Assembly (NCBI RefSeq): GCF_014385105.1
Contig: NZ_JACRTE010000006.1
Location: 1 to 64,000, forward strand
Source of the DNA: Qingrenia yutianensis
Lineage (GTDB): Bacteria; Bacillota; Clostridia; UMGS1810
DNA: 64,000 nt
Reading direction: 5' to 3'
The notes beneath the pieces are model-generated. The model saw nothing but the letters and a program-made list of their open reading frames with translations. It did no database searches and was not told the DNA's origin. Position numbers and translations under genes: made by a program. Below, one piece after another: positions 16,689-24,544 of the stretch; the first letter of the stretch is position 1; the number at the start of each line of letters is the position of its first letter.

Positions 16689-18029
16689 TTATTTCCAGTT
16701 AAATGTTGCAAGACCGTATATGTATAAAAGAATGATTACAACGGGAATTACGTATGTAAACCACAATCTCATCCAGTCTTTTACCTTAAGTCCTTTTCCT
16801 TCATTAGCTTCAGCCTTAAATTTCTCCCAGCCCCAGCCGTAACGTCTGTTACAGCAGAAAATTGCAACTACGAGCGAACCGAGCGGCAAAAGATTTGTGC
16901 TTACAATGAAATCCCACAAATCGAGCCAAGCACTGCCCTCCGCAAACGGAACAAATCCCGAAAATGCGCTGTAACCAAGCGCGGTTGTCAAAGCGAGAAC
17001 AAAAGTCCCTGCTCCGCAAATAAGGCAAGCTTTCGGTCTTTTCCATCCGGTCAGCTCACGCACGCATGCGAGAATGTTTTCGCAAACCGCAAGCACCGTC
17101 GAGAGCGCCGCAAACACCATAAACAAGAAGAACAGCGCACCCCACCAGCGTCCGCCGGACATATTATTAAATACCGACGCCATTGTGTCAAAAAGGAGGC
17201 TCGGCCCTGCGTTAACTTCAACATTAAACGTGAAACACGCAGGGAAAATGATGAGTCCAGAAACTACCGCAACAAAGGTGTCAAGAAATACAACGTTGAG
17301 TGATTCGCCGAGAAGCGAACGGTCTTTTCCTATGTAACTTCCGAAAATCGCCATTGAACCGATACCGAGGCTCAACGTGAAGAACGCCTGGTTCATTGCA
17401 CCCACGATAACACTGCCGTTTATCGCCGAAAGATTGGGAACAAGATAAAATTTAAGTCCTTCTTTTGCTCCCGACAAAGTTCCGCTGTGAACTGCAAGAA
17501 CAATCATAAGAACAAAAAGAACAATCATCATATATTTTGTTACGCGCTCGAGTCCGCCCTGCAAATTAAAGCAGAGTATGCCGAAGCCCACAACCACAAC
17601 AACAGCAAGATATTTAACGTTTATAACCGGGTCGGTAATCATTTTTACAAAACCGATTTCTGAATTTGTACCGCCCAAAAATTTAACAAAGTAATAAACC
17701 AGCCAGCCGCAAACAACTGTATAAAACGCCATAAGGCTGATATTGCCTATGAGCGACAAATAACCCTGAATGTGCCATTTTGTGCCGGGTCTTTCGAGCT
17801 TTCTGTACATTCCTACAGGACTTGCCTGCGAGGCACGTCCGAGCGAAAATTCCATCGTCATTACCGGAATACCCAAAACAATAAGGCATAAAAGATAAAT
17901 CAGCACAAACGCGCCTCCGCCGTATTGTCCGCACATCCACGGAAATTTCCATACGTTTCCGCAGCCTATGGCGCATCCTGCCGACAGCAGAATGAACCCA
18001 AGCCTTGACCCAAGTTTCTCTCTTTCCAT
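16689..18029 (-). CDS. sodium-dependent neurotransmitter:sodium symporter (NSS) family transporter
   Basis: A LeuT-fold sodium symporter of 446 residues with about eleven membrane helices, likely importing an amino acid or related amine. TM1 carries the family motif AGCAIGCGNVWKFPW, where the unwound helix binds sodium and substrate. TM2 contains VMTMEFSLGRASQASP. The sequence FFTLSLGIGSMAIFGSY matches the TM6 region. Bacterial members with 11 helices, such as MhsT, have the same length. AAGGAG lies nine bases before the ATG. It has its own promoter (18112-18140) and terminator, so it is monocistronic. The substrate is unknown. Confidence 0.92.
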   Translation of the reverse strand: MEREKLGSRLGFILLSAGCAIGCGNVWKFPWMCGQYGGGAFVLIYLLCLIVLGIPVMTMEFSLGRASQASPVGMYRKLERPGTKWHIQGYLSLIGNISLMAFYTVVCGWLVYYFVKFLGGTNSEIGFVKMITDPVINVKYLAVVVVVGFGILCFNLQGGLERVTKYMMIVLFVLMIVLAVHSGTLSGAKEGLKFYLVPNLSAINGSVIVGAMNQAFFTLSLGIGSMAIFGSYIGKDRSLLGESLNVVFLDTFVAVVSGLIIFPACFTFNVEVNAGPSLLFDTMASVFNNMSGGRWWGALFFLFMVFAALSTVLAVCENILACVRELTGWKRPKACLICGAGTFVLALTTALGYSAFSGFVPFAEGSAWLDLWDFIVSTNLLPLGSLVVAIFCCNRRYGWGWEKFKAEANEGKGLKVKDWMRLWFTYVIPVVIILLYIYGLATFNWK

Positions 18030-18111
18030 AACAACAAACTCCTTATATATTTTTACGGAATGTATTTCTAGGCATCAGAGTATCTTCCATATAAATACAC
18101 CCATACCATAT

Positions 18112-18140
18112 ATCGTATCATAAACCGCATTCAAGGTCAA
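18112..18140 (-). promoter_or_regulatory. probable sigma-A promoter of the NSS transporter gene
   Basis: TTGACC (18135-18140), a 17-base spacer and TACGAT (18112-18117) on the minus strand. It lies in the 134-base gap between the XRE regulator and the transporter. Confidence 0.6.
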
Positions 18141-18163
18141 TATATTTATTTTTTAGTTGCGTT

Positions 18164-18397
18164 TTACTCGTCAAACATCAAAAATTTATATGCGGGAACC
18201 TCCAGCACATATGCAATATCGAAAAGCGTGTCGAGCGAAACGGCTTTGCATATGTTCGGCGCTTCGATGTGACCTATAAATACCGGCGTTTTTTCTATTT
18301 TCTCCGCAAGCTGTTCCTGTGTCAGACCGCGCAGTTTTCTGTAATATGAAATTTTCAGTCCTAACTGCAGATATTCCGAAGTGTAAATTGGTTTCAT
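18164..18397 (-). CDS. XRE-family helix-turn-helix regulator
   Basis: A 77-residue single-domain DNA-binding protein. The HTH lies in LGLKISYYRKLRGLTQEQLA and continues EKIEKTPVFIGHIE. The tail DTLFDIAYVLEVPAYKFLMF matches the usual XRE closing helices. The ATG at 18397 is chosen because GGAGGGG lies about nine bases upstream; a longer frame has no such site. It has an own promoter containing a perfect 12-base palindrome, which suggests autoregulation. It lies directly upstream of the NSS transporter on the same strand and may control it, but that is inference. Confidence 0.85.
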   Translation of the reverse strand: MKPIYTSEYLQLGLKISYYRKLRGLTQEQLAEKIEKTPVFIGHIEAPNICKAVSLDTLFDIAYVLEVPAYKFLMFDE

Positions 18398-18422
18398 TAT
18401 ATTATCCCCTCCACATAATATA

Positions 18423-18452
18423 ATTTTATCAAATTGGAGTGAATATTCACAA
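18423..18452 (-). promoter_or_regulatory. promoter and palindromic operator of the XRE gene
   Basis: On the minus strand TTGTGA (18447-18452) and TAAAAT (18423-18428) are 18 bases apart. The perfect palindrome GTGAATATTCAC (18439-18450) overlaps the -35 box and spacer, where a bound repressor would block RNA polymerase. The regulator encoded just downstream is the natural candidate. Confidence 0.6.
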
Positions 18453-18862
18453 CGTACCACTAAACATATTATTATATTTTACAGTTTATTTATTGTGTTT
18501 TTTGGTGCTGATTTCCCCCGAAACGCCGCACTCAAAAACACAGCATTTTCCGCAAATCGGCAAAAAAATATAAAAAAATAAAGCCGGATTTCGCCGTTTT
18601 TAAAATGCACATATTTTAGTTTTTGTTTTCTTAAAAAAACCCCTTTATATAGGAAAATTTTCGACTTCATAACCCGCGTGTTACGAGCCGGATTTTTTCT
18701 CAAAAAAGCCGTTTTTCACAAACCCACTCCAATTTAGGTACCGTTTTTGAACAAAATTATAAATTTATTTTTGAAAAACACGCATTTTTTTGAAAACGTC
18801 TTGCGGAAAAATGTCCCAAACGCAATAAAAAGGCAAAATTTTACAAAATATTGTGTTTTTCC

Positions 18863-18892
18863 TTGACATTTCAAAGTCGGTTGAGTTATAAT
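18863..18892 (+). promoter_or_regulatory. consensus sigma-A promoter for the small DUF6514-like gene
   Basis: TTGACA (18863-18868), an 18-base spacer, then TATAAT (18887-18892): both boxes match consensus exactly. It points to the 79-residue gene about 125 bases downstream. The rest of the roughly 620-base gap between the XRE gene and this gene is very AT-rich; I see no other gene in it. Confidence 0.85.
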
Positions 18893-18939
18893 TTGACCGT
18901 TGGGAAATTTTGACATTAGAAAAAGTGTTGGAAGAAGCA

Positions 18940-18993
18940 ATGAACAAAAATGAAAAAAGTAACAGAAAACGGATAACACGGTTAAAAATTTAA
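18940..18993 (+). CDS. possible 17-residue leader peptide
   Basis: ATG follows a GGAAGAA purine stretch and encodes a very basic, asparagine- and lysine-rich peptide of 17 residues. It lies in the transcribed leader between the consensus promoter and the DUF6514-like gene. It could be translated and couple to the downstream gene, or be chance in AT-rich DNA. Confidence 0.25.
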   Translation: MNKNEKSNRKRITRLKI

Positions 18994-19017
18994 TATTAAA
19001 AGAATTGAGGGAATGGT

Positions 19018-19257
19018 GTGAGCAAAAAGGTTTATAAGGTTATTACCGCTGTCAAGTCAACCGAAGATTTTAAAAATGTGACAGTATACGGTGTCACCCT
19101 TGTGATAAACGGTTGTGAAACAGGAAAAATCGCAGACATTTCATCAGAACGTGAATTTGTTGAACATATTGTAAATAAGCTTAATTCTCACGATGTCAGC
19201 GAAGTACATTTTTATGACGTCGTAGAAGATTTTACAGCACGGCAGTTACCGATGTAA
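19018..19257 (+). CDS. small DUF6514-like family protein
   Basis: A 79-residue protein of unknown function. The pattern YGVTLVING...ADISSEREFVEHIV...VHFYDVVEDF matches a small Clostridia family I recognise as DUF6514, in which a short beta-strand region is followed by a helix and a conserved DVVEDF ending. The start is GTG at 19018 with GAGGGAA just upstream. The gene has a consensus promoter and a strong bidirectional terminator. A second family member lies at 39070-39351, and a deleted remnant of a close copy at 40653-40705. No membrane segment is present, and its role is unknown. Confidence 0.78.
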   Translation: MSKKVYKVITAVKSTEDFKNVTVYGVTLVINGCETGKIADISSEREFVEHIVNKLNSHDVSEVHFYDVVEDFTARQLPM

Positions 19258-19290
19258 TTTTGTCCGACAGCCGGCTATGGCTGCGAATTC

Positions 19291-19328
19291 AAAAACGGTC
19301 TTTGATTGTTATATCAAAGACCGTTTTT
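19291..19328. terminator. bidirectional terminator, copy 1 of a dispersed hairpin
   Basis: A 16-base perfect stem AAAAACGGTCTTTGAT with its complement around a 6-base loop. A-runs and T-runs on both sides let it work in both directions. It separates the rightward DUF6514-like gene from the leftward nine-gene operon. The same hairpin occurs inverted at 40614-40652, and a relative at 39009-39055. Confidence 0.9.
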
Positions 19329-19338
19329 GTTTAGTTTA

Positions 19339-20274
19339 TTAACACATAAATCCGCTTGTGTCAAATTTTTCGTCATAAACTATATAAGGCTTGTTGCCGT
19401 CGAATTTAATTTTCAGCACGACATATGATGATTTAAAATAATTTTCTCCCTTTCCGCCCCATCTGTCGCCAAAATACAAAAATTCTGTATCTTTTCCGTT
19501 TATCAACGGCAGAACAAATGCCGGCTGACTTCTGAATGTCGTTTCGTCACCGAAATTTTCAAGACTGCTCCACTCACCGACGATATTATCGGCATATGCC
19601 CATTTTCCTTGATTCGGTGCCCAACCCGTGCAAGCTGAAGAAAGCATATAATACTTTTCTCCTTTTTTAAACACCGCCGGCGCTTCCCTATACTCTCCTA
19701 TCCAGAGTTTTGCCGCACATTTCTCTATCCCGGTATAGCTGTCATTGAGCAAATATATATGTAAATCTGCATTATCGCGGGCAGTTGAAATAAAATATGC
19801 CCTTTCACCGTCTTTAAAAAGCGTACAGTCACGCGACATCTCCCCGAGCGGATTAAAACTTCCGCAATATACAAATTCACCGTCAGGAGTGTCACAGAGT
19901 GCAACCGCACACCGAGCGCACAAATAATCGGTGCCGTTTTCATAATGAGCCCACATAACGAATTTTTTTGTTTTCTCGTTATATAACACCTTCGGGCGTT
20001 CAATATTAACTTTTTTCTTTACACCGTTTTCTGTGTTAAATAAGCTTATATCTGCATTAAAATCAAGCAGATTTTCACACGGACTATTCGTTGTAAGCAC
20101 ATTTTTCCGAAATTCCCAATCCTTTAAATTTTTTGAGCGGTAGCACGATACATATATATTATCTTTACGGTTTTCGCCGTACCAATAATAATATTCACCG
20201 TGCTTTAAAATATGTCCGCCGTGCGCGTGTATTTCGCTGCCGTTTATATCTTTCCAAATTGTCCCGTTTATCAT
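19339..20274 (-). CDS. glycoside hydrolase family 43 protein, exo-beta-1,3-galactanase-like
   Basis: A five-bladed beta-propeller glycosidase of 311 residues without a signal peptide, so cytoplasmic. The N-terminus WKDINGSEIHAHGGHIL and YYYWYGENR match the GH43 branch that includes subfamilies 24 and 34. The probable general acid is the glutamate in GEYREAPAVFKKGEKYY. SSACTGWAPNQGKW is also typical of the galactanase branch. Known members release galactose from beta-1,3-galactan, the backbone of arabinogalactan proteins. It is the last gene of the operon; its ATG lies two bases after the preceding stop, with its ribosome binding site inside that gene. Subfamily and substrate are inferred. Confidence 0.85.
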   Translation of the reverse strand: MINGTIWKDINGSEIHAHGGHILKHGEYYYWYGENRKDNIYVSCYRSKNLKDWEFRKNVLTTNSPCENLLDFNADISLFNTENGVKKKVNIERPKVLYNEKTKKFVMWAHYENGTDYLCARCAVALCDTPDGEFVYCGSFNPLGEMSRDCTLFKDGERAYFISTARDNADLHIYLLNDSYTGIEKCAAKLWIGEYREAPAVFKKGEKYYMLSSACTGWAPNQGKWAYADNIVGEWSSLENFGDETTFRSQPAFVLPLINGKDTEFLYFGDRWGGKGENYFKSSYVVLKIKFDGNKPYIVYDEKFDTSGFMC

Positions 20275-20276
20275 GT

Positions 20277-21662
20277 TTATTCCTCTCCGAAATATTTTTT
20301 CTCCATCAGAAGTTTGTCAATCGCCGCAATCTGCGTTTTCATAAGGCTCGGCGAATAAATTCCTTTTTTTTCGGCAATTTTGCCGTCCTCCATTGCTTTT
20401 GCGATAAAATCGTTTGCACTGTATAAATCGTCAAGCGACTCACGGACGTTAAATCTTCCCGGACTTGTCGGCGCGGGAGGCCAGCGCGAGTCGGACACCC
20501 AAGCGGACGCAAGAGCTTTCATAGCGTTGTTCAGGTTTATGTCAAGCGAGTTTAAATCTTGGTTTAATTTTTCCGCAACAGCCTTTATGCCGTTAAACAC
20601 CGCAATGCAAACGGGGTCCATAATGCGCGAATATTCAGTGTTTGCCCACGCTTTCGCCGTTCCGCCGTGCCACGCAACGCCGTTTTCAATATTGTCAACA
20701 TACGGATTTTCAATCGTATTGTCAAGAACTTCGCTCGGGAGCGCAAATTCATATCCTGCATTTTTTGCCGCGTCAAGAATTTCTTTAAAACGCTCAACCG
20801 ATTTCGGTTCTTCCTCAAAAAATCTTGCCTGATTAAACTGTTTAACGTAAAAATATGCACTGGAACCGATATATTCCGCGTCTTCGGCATACGGCATAAT
20901 AAACGAGCCGGTGCGTGCAATTCTCTCTTTCCAGTTTTCAAACATAGTCTTGATTTCGTCCATATTTATCGGCTCATCGCGAAGTCCCTCGGTCGCGCCC
21001 ATAAGATACCACAAAAGAAGATTTGCCATACAGTCGGAACGGAAAATCATTTTAAGTCCGTTCGGTGCAACAGACGCGTTTGTGATAAATTTTAAAAATT
21101 CGTTTTTGTCTTTTATGTATTCTTCAATTTTGAAAAGATGATTTTTATTTGAATGACCTGCAACGTCGTATTCAAGCCCTGTTGCCTTGCGTATTTCGTC
21201 AAACGAAAGCATAAGCGAGTCTGCGTCCATAATGAGCGCTTTCAATCCTGCCTCTTTGTATACATCGGGAATGTATCCTGTCCAGCCACATTCGGGATTC
21301 CAGCCGATTTCGGGACGTTTGCCCGTGTGCTTTTCCCAAACCTCCATAGAATATTTCAAAGAGTCGAGGCACACTTCTTTCGGAATATTTGCAAGCATAA
21401 AATGTATATACGGCGAGCAGACAGGCTCAACCTTGCCCGTTTTGACAAGTTTTCTTAATTTCGCAAGCACATCGGGTGCTTTTTTCGCCATTTCGTCAAT
21501 GGTTATACCGCTCGCCTCAAAACCGATTTTGTAATCTCCGTCTAAAATTAAATCAAACAGTTTTTCGTAGCAGTTTCGCATAACCCACTCGCGCTTTTCG
21601 GGCGCAAGCTGGGAATACTGAATGTTTGCGTGCGGTAAAAATATCACTTTTGGTTTGTTCAT
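20277..21662 (-). CDS. GH57-like glycoside hydrolase
   Basis: A 461-residue protein that looks like a (beta/alpha)7-barrel GH57-type enzyme. The N-terminus FLPHANIQYSQLAPEKREWV gives the first conserved histidine region. The stretch KVEPVCSPYIHFMLANIP follows. The segment EIGWNPECGWTGYIPDVYKE carries a Pro-Glu-Cys motif at the place of the GH57 catalytic nucleophile. No signal peptide is seen, so it is cytoplasmic. The characterised GH57 activities include alpha-amylase, branching enzyme and alpha-galactosidase; none can be assigned here. AGGAG precedes the ATG. It lies between beta-glucuronidase and GH43 and probably acts on the same imported oligosaccharide. Confidence 0.72.
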   Translation of the reverse strand: MNKPKVIFLPHANIQYSQLAPEKREWVMRNCYEKLFDLILDGDYKIGFEASGITIDEMAKKAPDVLAKLRKLVKTGKVEPVCSPYIHFMLANIPKEVCLDSLKYSMEVWEKHTGKRPEIGWNPECGWTGYIPDVYKEAGLKALIMDADSLMLSFDEIRKATGLEYDVAGHSNKNHLFKIEEYIKDKNEFLKFITNASVAPNGLKMIFRSDCMANLLLWYLMGATEGLRDEPINMDEIKTMFENWKERIARTGSFIMPYAEDAEYIGSSAYFYVKQFNQARFFEEEPKSVERFKEILDAAKNAGYEFALPSEVLDNTIENPYVDNIENGVAWHGGTAKAWANTEYSRIMDPVCIAVFNGIKAVAEKLNQDLNSLDINLNNAMKALASAWVSDSRWPPAPTSPGRFNVRESLDDLYSANDFIAKAMEDGKIAEKKGIYSPSLMKTQIAAIDKLLMEKKYFGEE

Positions 21663-21683
21663 TTTTGTATCTCCTATAAAATT

Positions 21684-23414
21684 TTAATTGTTGTCGTTCC
21701 AAAGTTTTTCAAGCATATGCGCTGACATTTTAGGTTCTCTTTCACGCGTAAATATGCCTTTTCTGTTAAAGATTATTCTCGATATTGACTGTGCGGTTTT
21801 AAAATCCGCAAACGCCCAAACGTGCGCTCCGGCGGCATACGTCTTTGATGCAAAAAGCCTATATTGCTTTTCAATCATTTCCGCCTGATACTCCTCGCTG
21901 AACATCTGCGCAGGCGATGTGTGCATACCGGCAATCGCGTCTGCACCGAATTCGGTTAAAATCACACCCTTTTTGTACTTATCATAAAAACTGTCAAGAC
22001 AATCGGAAAATTCTTTAAGCGAGCCGTCAATCTGCCCGGGGTACAAGTACCAGCCGTAGTATTTATTGACGCATATGATATCAAAATATTTTATCGGTTC
22101 GTTATCCTCTGCCTCCATATGTGCAACATAGGTAATAGGTCTGGTGCCGTCAAGCTTTCTCGCGGCTTGGGCAAGAGTTTTAAAAAATCCGTCCGCCTCT
22201 GTACAATCGGGACAAGGCTCATTTGCAAGACTCCACATTATAACCGACGGGTGATTTTTGTCGCGTGAAATCATTTCTTCCAAAACCGTCAATGCCTTAT
22301 TAAGTACATCATTTGTAAAATTTCTGTGATTCAGTCCCACAAACGGTGTTTCCCCTATAACCAAAAATCCCTCCCGGTCGGCATAGTCAAGTATTTTTTC
22401 ATCATACGGATAATGCGAAGTTCTGAAAGAATTTGCGTGAAGTTTTTTCATAAGTGCAAAATCCTTTACCGTTAACGCGTGGCTGAAACCTTTTCCGATT
22501 ATATAGAAATCCTCATGCTTTCCAACCCCCTTTAAAAACACTTTTTTCCCGTTTATAAAAATTGCGTTTTCTTGAATTTCCACTTTCCTTATCCCGTAAG
22601 TAAGCTCGTAGCAGTCGACTGTTTTGCCGTCTTTAACAATGCTGAAGCGCGCATTGTATAGGTTTGGCTCACCGACATTCCATAACCGCGGATTTTCCGT
22701 TTGAAATACACATTTTGCACTTTTTCCGTCAACCGTGCATAAAATTTTTCTGTCGTCGGTTTCAACCCACAATTCAGCCTTTATACTGCGATTTAACTCT
22801 ATATCAAAGCTGACTTCTGCAATGCCTTTTTCCGGACTTGTCACTACTGTTATATCTTCTATACGAGTTTCCGCACACGCATAAAGATAGACACTTCTTT
22901 GTATTCCGCCGTACGGAAAGAAGTCATATGTAACAGCAGGATAAGATTTTGAAAAACCCATTCTGCCCTCATTATCCATAAGTGTGGCGGGCGGAAGTCC
23001 CCAAGGGTCAAGCGTATTGTCGGCAAGAACAACAATTCTGTTTTTTTCACCGAATTTCACATAATTTGTAATATCAGCCTCAATCGGCAAAGCAGTGCCG
23101 GTATGTTCGGCGGCAAAACTGCCGTTTACCCACACTTTTGCGGTTCCGCTTACACTTCCGAGCCTTATATATACATTCTTTCCACTCCACGAAATCGGTA
23201 CATATTCATTTTTTTCATACCAGCCCTTTCCGAAAAAGTCATACAAATCTTCATATTGATCATTCCAGCTTGCCGGCACGGCAATCGTGCGCAAACTGTC
23301 AAATCTGTCGGGCGGATTATCGTACATTACGCCGTCTTTTCTCTCGGCATAAAAATTCCAAAAGCCGTCCAGACACATCATCTCACGGCACTCATTTATT
23401 TGAGGGTACAGCAT
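21684..23414 (-). CDS. uidA: beta-glucuronidase (GH2)
   Basis: A retaining exo-glycosidase of 576 residues that removes terminal beta-glucuronic acid. It has an N-terminal sugar-binding domain, an immunoglobulin-like domain, and a TIM barrel from about residue 290. The acid/base is in MWSLANEPCPD and the nucleophile in VILTEFGADAI. NRKGIFTREREPK near the C-terminus holds the Asn-x-Lys motif that binds the glucuronate carboxylate, which separates true glucuronidases from galactosidases. No signal peptide is present, so it is cytoplasmic. GGAG precedes the ATG. It lies between GH57-like and GH88 genes in a polysaccharide operon, so the natural substrate is likely an oligosaccharide rather than a host drug conjugate, although activity on conjugates is possible. 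Confidence 0.94.
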   Translation of the reverse strand: MLYPQINECREMMCLDGFWNFYAERKDGVMYDNPPDRFDSLRTIAVPASWNDQYEDLYDFFGKGWYEKNEYVPISWSGKNVYIRLGSVSGTAKVWVNGSFAAEHTGTALPIEADITNYVKFGEKNRIVVLADNTLDPWGLPPATLMDNEGRMGFSKSYPAVTYDFFPYGGIQRSVYLYACAETRIEDITVVTSPEKGIAEVSFDIELNRSIKAELWVETDDRKILCTVDGKSAKCVFQTENPRLWNVGEPNLYNARFSIVKDGKTVDCYELTYGIRKVEIQENAIFINGKKVFLKGVGKHEDFYIIGKGFSHALTVKDFALMKKLHANSFRTSHYPYDEKILDYADREGFLVIGETPFVGLNHRNFTNDVLNKALTVLEEMISRDKNHPSVIMWSLANEPCPDCTEADGFFKTLAQAARKLDGTRPITYVAHMEAEDNEPIKYFDIICVNKYYGWYLYPGQIDGSLKEFSDCLDSFYDKYKKGVILTEFGADAIAGMHTSPAQMFSEEYQAEMIEKQYRLFASKTYAAGAHVWAFADFKTAQSISRIIFNRKGIFTREREPKMSAHMLEKLWNDNN

Positions 23415-23426
23415 ATATTCAACTCC

Positions 23427-24533
23427 TTACCAAAACATTACATCTTTGCCGCAAAGACGAGCAAGCGCCTCGGCAAAATAGTAATCACCGTATATTATCG
23501 GGACATTCTTGCGCGTTCCTTCGCCGTATGATTCCGTTCCCATAGTGAGAACTCCGTCCGTATTGTAATCGAAATCGCAAAAATTTCTTTCTGCAGCACG
23601 TATCAGTCTTATTGCAGAATTGTAATACATATCTTTTTCAAGATTGAAAACGTTATTTGCTATTTCTAAAAGTCCGCACGCTGCAATCATACCTGCAGTG
23701 CTGTCATAATAAAGCGGTTCATCGGGACTTCGGAAATCACATTTCGGAAGGTAATCATTACACACCGCAGATATAAAATAATGCGCGGCTTTTTTCGCGG
23801 TATTAAGATATGACACGTCTTTTGTATGAATATAGCTAATGGCAAATCCGTATATTGCCCAGGCTTGTCCCCTACTCCATGCTGAATTTGTACTTCTGCC
23901 CTGACCGCATGGATAATCCGTTATTTCGCCGTTTTCGGGATTGTGGTTCACTATATGATAAACACTGCCGTCCTCGCGGACGTGGCACTTTTTTGCCATA
24001 TCTGCGTGTGAAACAGCTATGTATTTATATCTGTCATCACCGCTCTTTTCGCTTGCCTGATATAAAAGCGATAAGTTCATCATAGTATCTATAATGCTGT
24101 AGCCCGGCTTATCCATATTCCATGCTCTGATATATCCTCCGCGGATATTATATCTTGATGCAAGCAGATTTGCGGCATACATAATCCGAAGATATGATTT
24201 TTCATTCTCCTCGATTTTTAAATGTGCACCGCTTGTAAGAAGCCACATAAAACCAACGTCGTGATGAAGTTTATCATACTTTTTAAAAGCGCCGTCAAGA
24301 ATTTCTTCAGATAAAACCGCTTCTTTTTTAAATCTTTCATCTCCGCTCAAAAGAAACAGTTTCCACATTAAACCGCCCCAAAAGCCGTTTGTCCACCAGT
24401 TAATGCGGTATTCTTTCATATCGTCATATATACCGTCCTCTGCGATATACGGCAGTTTCCCGCTGTTTCTTTGCAGGACATATCCCATTTTTTCAACGGT
24501 CCTGCTCACTAAATCTTCTATATACTTTTCCAT
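23427..24533 (-). CDS. GH88 unsaturated glucuronyl hydrolase
   Basis: A 368-residue (alpha/alpha)6-barrel enzyme that removes delta-4,5-unsaturated uronic acids, the products of polysaccharide lyases, by hydration of the vinyl ether. NWWTNGFWGGLMW begins the barrel. Catalytic aspartates are expected in KLHHDVGFMW and in YSIIDTMMNLSLLY. NSAWSRGQAWAIYGFAIS matches the conserved substrate region. It has no signal peptide and is cytoplasmic. Its presence implies that a polysaccharide lyase acts upstream; the beta-helix protein at the start of this operon is the obvious candidate. AGGAG lies before the ATG, 11 bases after the regulator gene. Confidence 0.9.
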   Translation of the reverse strand: MEKYIEDLVSRTVEKMGYVLQRNSGKLPYIAEDGIYDDMKEYRINWWTNGFWGGLMWKLFLLSGDERFKKEAVLSEEILDGAFKKYDKLHHDVGFMWLLTSGAHLKIEENEKSYLRIMYAANLLASRYNIRGGYIRAWNMDKPGYSIIDTMMNLSLLYQASEKSGDDRYKYIAVSHADMAKKCHVREDGSVYHIVNHNPENGEITDYPCGQGRSTNSAWSRGQAWAIYGFAISYIHTKDVSYLNTAKKAAHYFISAVCNDYLPKCDFRSPDEPLYYDSTAGMIAACGLLEIANNVFNLEKDMYYNSAIRLIRAAERNFCDFDYNTDGVLTMGTESYGEGTRKNVPIIYGDYYFAEALARLCGKDVMFW

Positions 24534-24544
24534 CTTGCTTTCTC

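Noticed and set aside
18479..18979. Two short open frames (74 and 81 codons) in the gap upstream of the XRE gene
   Set aside because: They are rich in Phe and Lys from A/T runs, lack ribosome binding sites, and one overlaps the consensus promoter of the DUF6514-like gene.
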